NCBI GenBank assembly: GCA_937974135.1
Contig: CALJIH010000023.1
Location: 1-8,032, forward strand
Direction of reading: 5' to 3'
Source: an uncultured Cocleimonas sp.
GTDB taxonomy: Bacteria > Pseudomonadota > Gammaproteobacteria > Thiotrichales > Thiotrichaceae
Length of the DNA: 8,032 bases
Positions 6,970-8,032 of the stretch are shown piece by piece. The notes below the pieces were generated by a model. That model ran no database searches, was not told where the DNA came from, and was given only the letters and a program-made list of their open reading frames with translations. Each line of letters begins with the position of its first letter. Position 1 is the first letter of the stretch. Made by a program: the position numbers and the translations under genes.

Positions 6970-6998
6970 TTAATAGTTTGCTCAGGTAAAAGAGGCAG

Positions 6999-7020
6999 AA
7001 AGTGGGGGGGTGTCATTTTA
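6999..7020 (+). repeat. G-rich intergenic repeat, copy 3
   Basis: Core GTGGGGGGGTGT at 7002-7013, preceded by AAA and followed by CATTTTA. It ends directly at the stop codon of the minus-strand SRAP gene and lies 29 nt upstream of the EamA start. If SRAP and EamA share a transcript, the C-rich strand of this repeat would be in the mRNA. Confidence 0.8.
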
Positions 7021-7677
7021 TTAAAAATTAAACTCGTAGTTATTGCTTTTAGTGCCTAATCCATCTTTTAGAGGAGCAAAAGCTAAATGATGTTCTTCGA
7101 CCATTGGAATCTCATCACTTTGATTATCTAACCACACTTGGTAGTGATCTTCGGGTAAAATTATTGGCATACGCGGATGAATATGATGTATTTTTGAATA
7201 GGCCTCGCGAGTAATGATAGTGCAACTTTGTATCGCTTCACCTGTATTTTTATCTGTCCAATTTTCAAATAAACCGGCAAATGCAAAAACGTTTTTATCT
7301 TCTCTATCAATTAGAAAGGGTTGTTTGCCTGCAATTTTTCCGTTAACTCTGACCTTTGCCCATTCGTAATAGGCAGAAGCAGGTATTAAACATCGTCGTT
7401 TTTTATACGCTTCACGAAATGTAGGTTTCTTAGTAATAGTTTCTGATCGTGCATTAAAAGTATGACTAGCAAATGATTTATCTTTCGCCCAAGAAGGAAT
7501 TAATCCCCAGTGTGCATTGCTTAAAACCCGTTTATCTACAGATTGGTAAATAAAAGGGATATCAGTACCAGGTGGGATATTGTCTTTGGGTTCAAACGCA
7601 GGCATTTGCACATCATCGATATCAAAGGTTTCGATGATTTCTTGTTTTTTCGCATGTATAACAAAACGTCCGCACAT
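7021..7677 (-). CDS. SRAP-domain protein (YedK/HMCES family), abasic-site DNA-protein crosslink sensor
   Basis: SOS-response-associated peptidase (SRAP) domain protein of 218 residues, close to the family norm. Such proteins cap abasic sites in single-stranded DNA by forming a thiazolidine bond through the N-terminal Cys2. The key residues are in place: Cys2 (MCGRF), Asn75 (NARSET), Glu105 (YYEW) and His167 (HPRMP). SNAHWGLIPSWAKD and RRCLIPASAYYEW are family blocks. Because Cys2 must be exposed after Met removal, the ATG at 7675-7677 is the firm start even though the nearby AAGG is unusually close to it. I see no clear LexA box upstream. The gene is divergent from the monooxygenase gene (128 nt apart) and is bracketed by repeat copies 3 and 4. 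E. coli homologue: yedK. Confidence 0.95.
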   Translation of the reverse strand: MCGRFVIHAKKQEIIETFDIDDVQMPAFEPKDNIPPGTDIPFIYQSVDKRVLSNAHWGLIPSWAKDKSFASHTFNARSETITKKPTFREAYKKRRCLIPASAYYEWAKVRVNGKIAGKQPFLIDREDKNVFAFAGLFENWTDKNTGEAIQSCTIITREAYSKIHHIHPRMPIILPEDHYQVWLDNQSDEIPMVEEHHLAFAPLKDGLGTKSNNYEFNF

Positions 7678-7722
7678 GCCTTAATCTTAGACTATTTTTG
7701 ATTGCTGTATTCAAAACTGCTC

Positions 7723-7747
7723 AAAAGTAGGGGGGTGTGTTTTTAAT
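7723..7747 (+). repeat. G-rich intergenic repeat, copy 4
   Basis: Core GTAGGGGGGTGT at 7727-7738, preceded by AAAA and followed by GTTTTTAAT. It lies in the 128-nt divergent gap between SRAP and the luciferase-like monooxygenase, about 46 nt upstream of the SRAP start and 58 nt upstream of the other start. It could overlap promoters of either gene. Confidence 0.8.
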
Positions 7748-7805
7748 CTTTTAAAATTACAGGTGGAATAATTTTAAATCTCTAGGGAATCTAATAGAAT
7801 GAATT

Positions 7806-8032
7806 ATGCACAATTCAAATGAATCGCTAAGCTTTCCTGAAATAAACCGAGCTTACAATGAAGTTTTCAAACCTAAGCGCTTGAGTATAGGTTTAGTTGT
7901 ACCCATAGAAAACTATGCGAGTAGTGCTGTACCAAGTCTTGAAAACCATATTGAGCGTGTTCAACTGGCAGAAGCTTTGGGGTTTTCAGCAGTTTGGTTG
8001 CGTGATGTTCCGTTTAATGTGCCATCATTTGG
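7806..8032 (+). CDS. Luciferase-like flavin-dependent monooxygenase (BA3436-like), 3' partial
   Basis: The first 75 codons of a reading frame that runs off the window end. After a short polar lead (residues 1-22) the text KRLSIGLVVPIENYASSAVPSLENHIERVQLAEALGFSAVWLRDVPFNVPSFG, seen in pieces, matches the first beta strand and helix of the bacterial luciferase-like (LLM) TIM barrel. It resembles the 'luciferase-type oxidoreductase, BA3436 family' as I remember it. Such enzymes use reduced FMN or F420; the substrate is unknown. An in-frame TGA at 7800-7802 lies just upstream and no later Met is visible, so ATG 7806 is the likely start. The ribosome binding site is poor. It is divergently arranged with SRAP. 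Confidence 0.82.
   Translation, partial: MHNSNESLSFPEINRAYNEVFKPKRLSIGLVVPIENYASSAVPSLENHIERVQLAEALGFSAVWLRDVPFNVPSF

Noticed and set aside
4733..7747. CRISPR array or integron attC sites
   Set aside because: The repeats are about 25 nt, spaced 0.5-1.7 kb apart with whole genes between, lack attC-like paired arms, and no cas or integrase gene is present.
7678..7805. LexA box controlling SRAP
   Set aside because: No CTGT-N8-ACAG-like palindrome could be found in the gap, despite the SOS-associated family name.

Overview
The window looks like ordinary bacterial chromosome, AT-leaning by eye, with tightly packed genes. LeuC, LeuD and LeuB read like gammaproteobacterial proteins (for example the ERGALLP block in LeuB and the long near-identity of LeuC to the E. 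coli enzyme as I remember it). A gammaproteobacterium is therefore my best guess, but the sequence alone cannot prove it. No transposase, integrase, phage gene, tRNA, rRNA or CRISPR array is visible.

Region 1 (1-4700, + strand) is an amino-acid biosynthesis operon: leuC (5' end cut off by the window edge), leuD, a LeuA-superfamily synthase, leuB, then a strong UUCG-loop terminator. The synthase carries the three pyruvate-pocket residues of Leptospira citramalate synthase rather than those of isopropylmalate synthase, so I call it cimA. The four genes then give a complete route: pyruvate + acetyl-CoA to (R)-citramalate (CimA), isomerisation through citraconate to 3-methylmalate (LeuCD), and oxidation to 2-oxobutanoate (LeuB). 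2-Oxobutanoate is the isoleucine precursor normally made from threonine. LeuCD and LeuB would also serve leucine synthesis if a true leuA lies elsewhere; none is in the window.

Region 2 (4701-7747) is a patchwork of accessory genes: a half-size YdcZ-type DMT membrane protein (+), a secreted lectin-like protein (-), a ten-helix EamA transporter (-), and an SRAP/YedK-type DNA-crosslink sensor (-). SRAP and EamA may be co-transcribed, and a hairpin terminator on the minus strand separates EamA from the lectin gene.

Region 3 (7806-8032, +) is the start of a luciferase-like flavin monooxygenase cut off by the window end.

The most unusual non-coding signal is a short G-rich intergenic repeat with core GTRGGGGGGTGT, flanked by an A-run and a T-run. 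It occurs four times, always on the + strand and only in region 2's intergenic gaps. The copies bracket the ydcZ-like gene, the lectin-EamA pair and the SRAP gene, so the region looks modular. I see no protein in the window that would mobilise or bind it.
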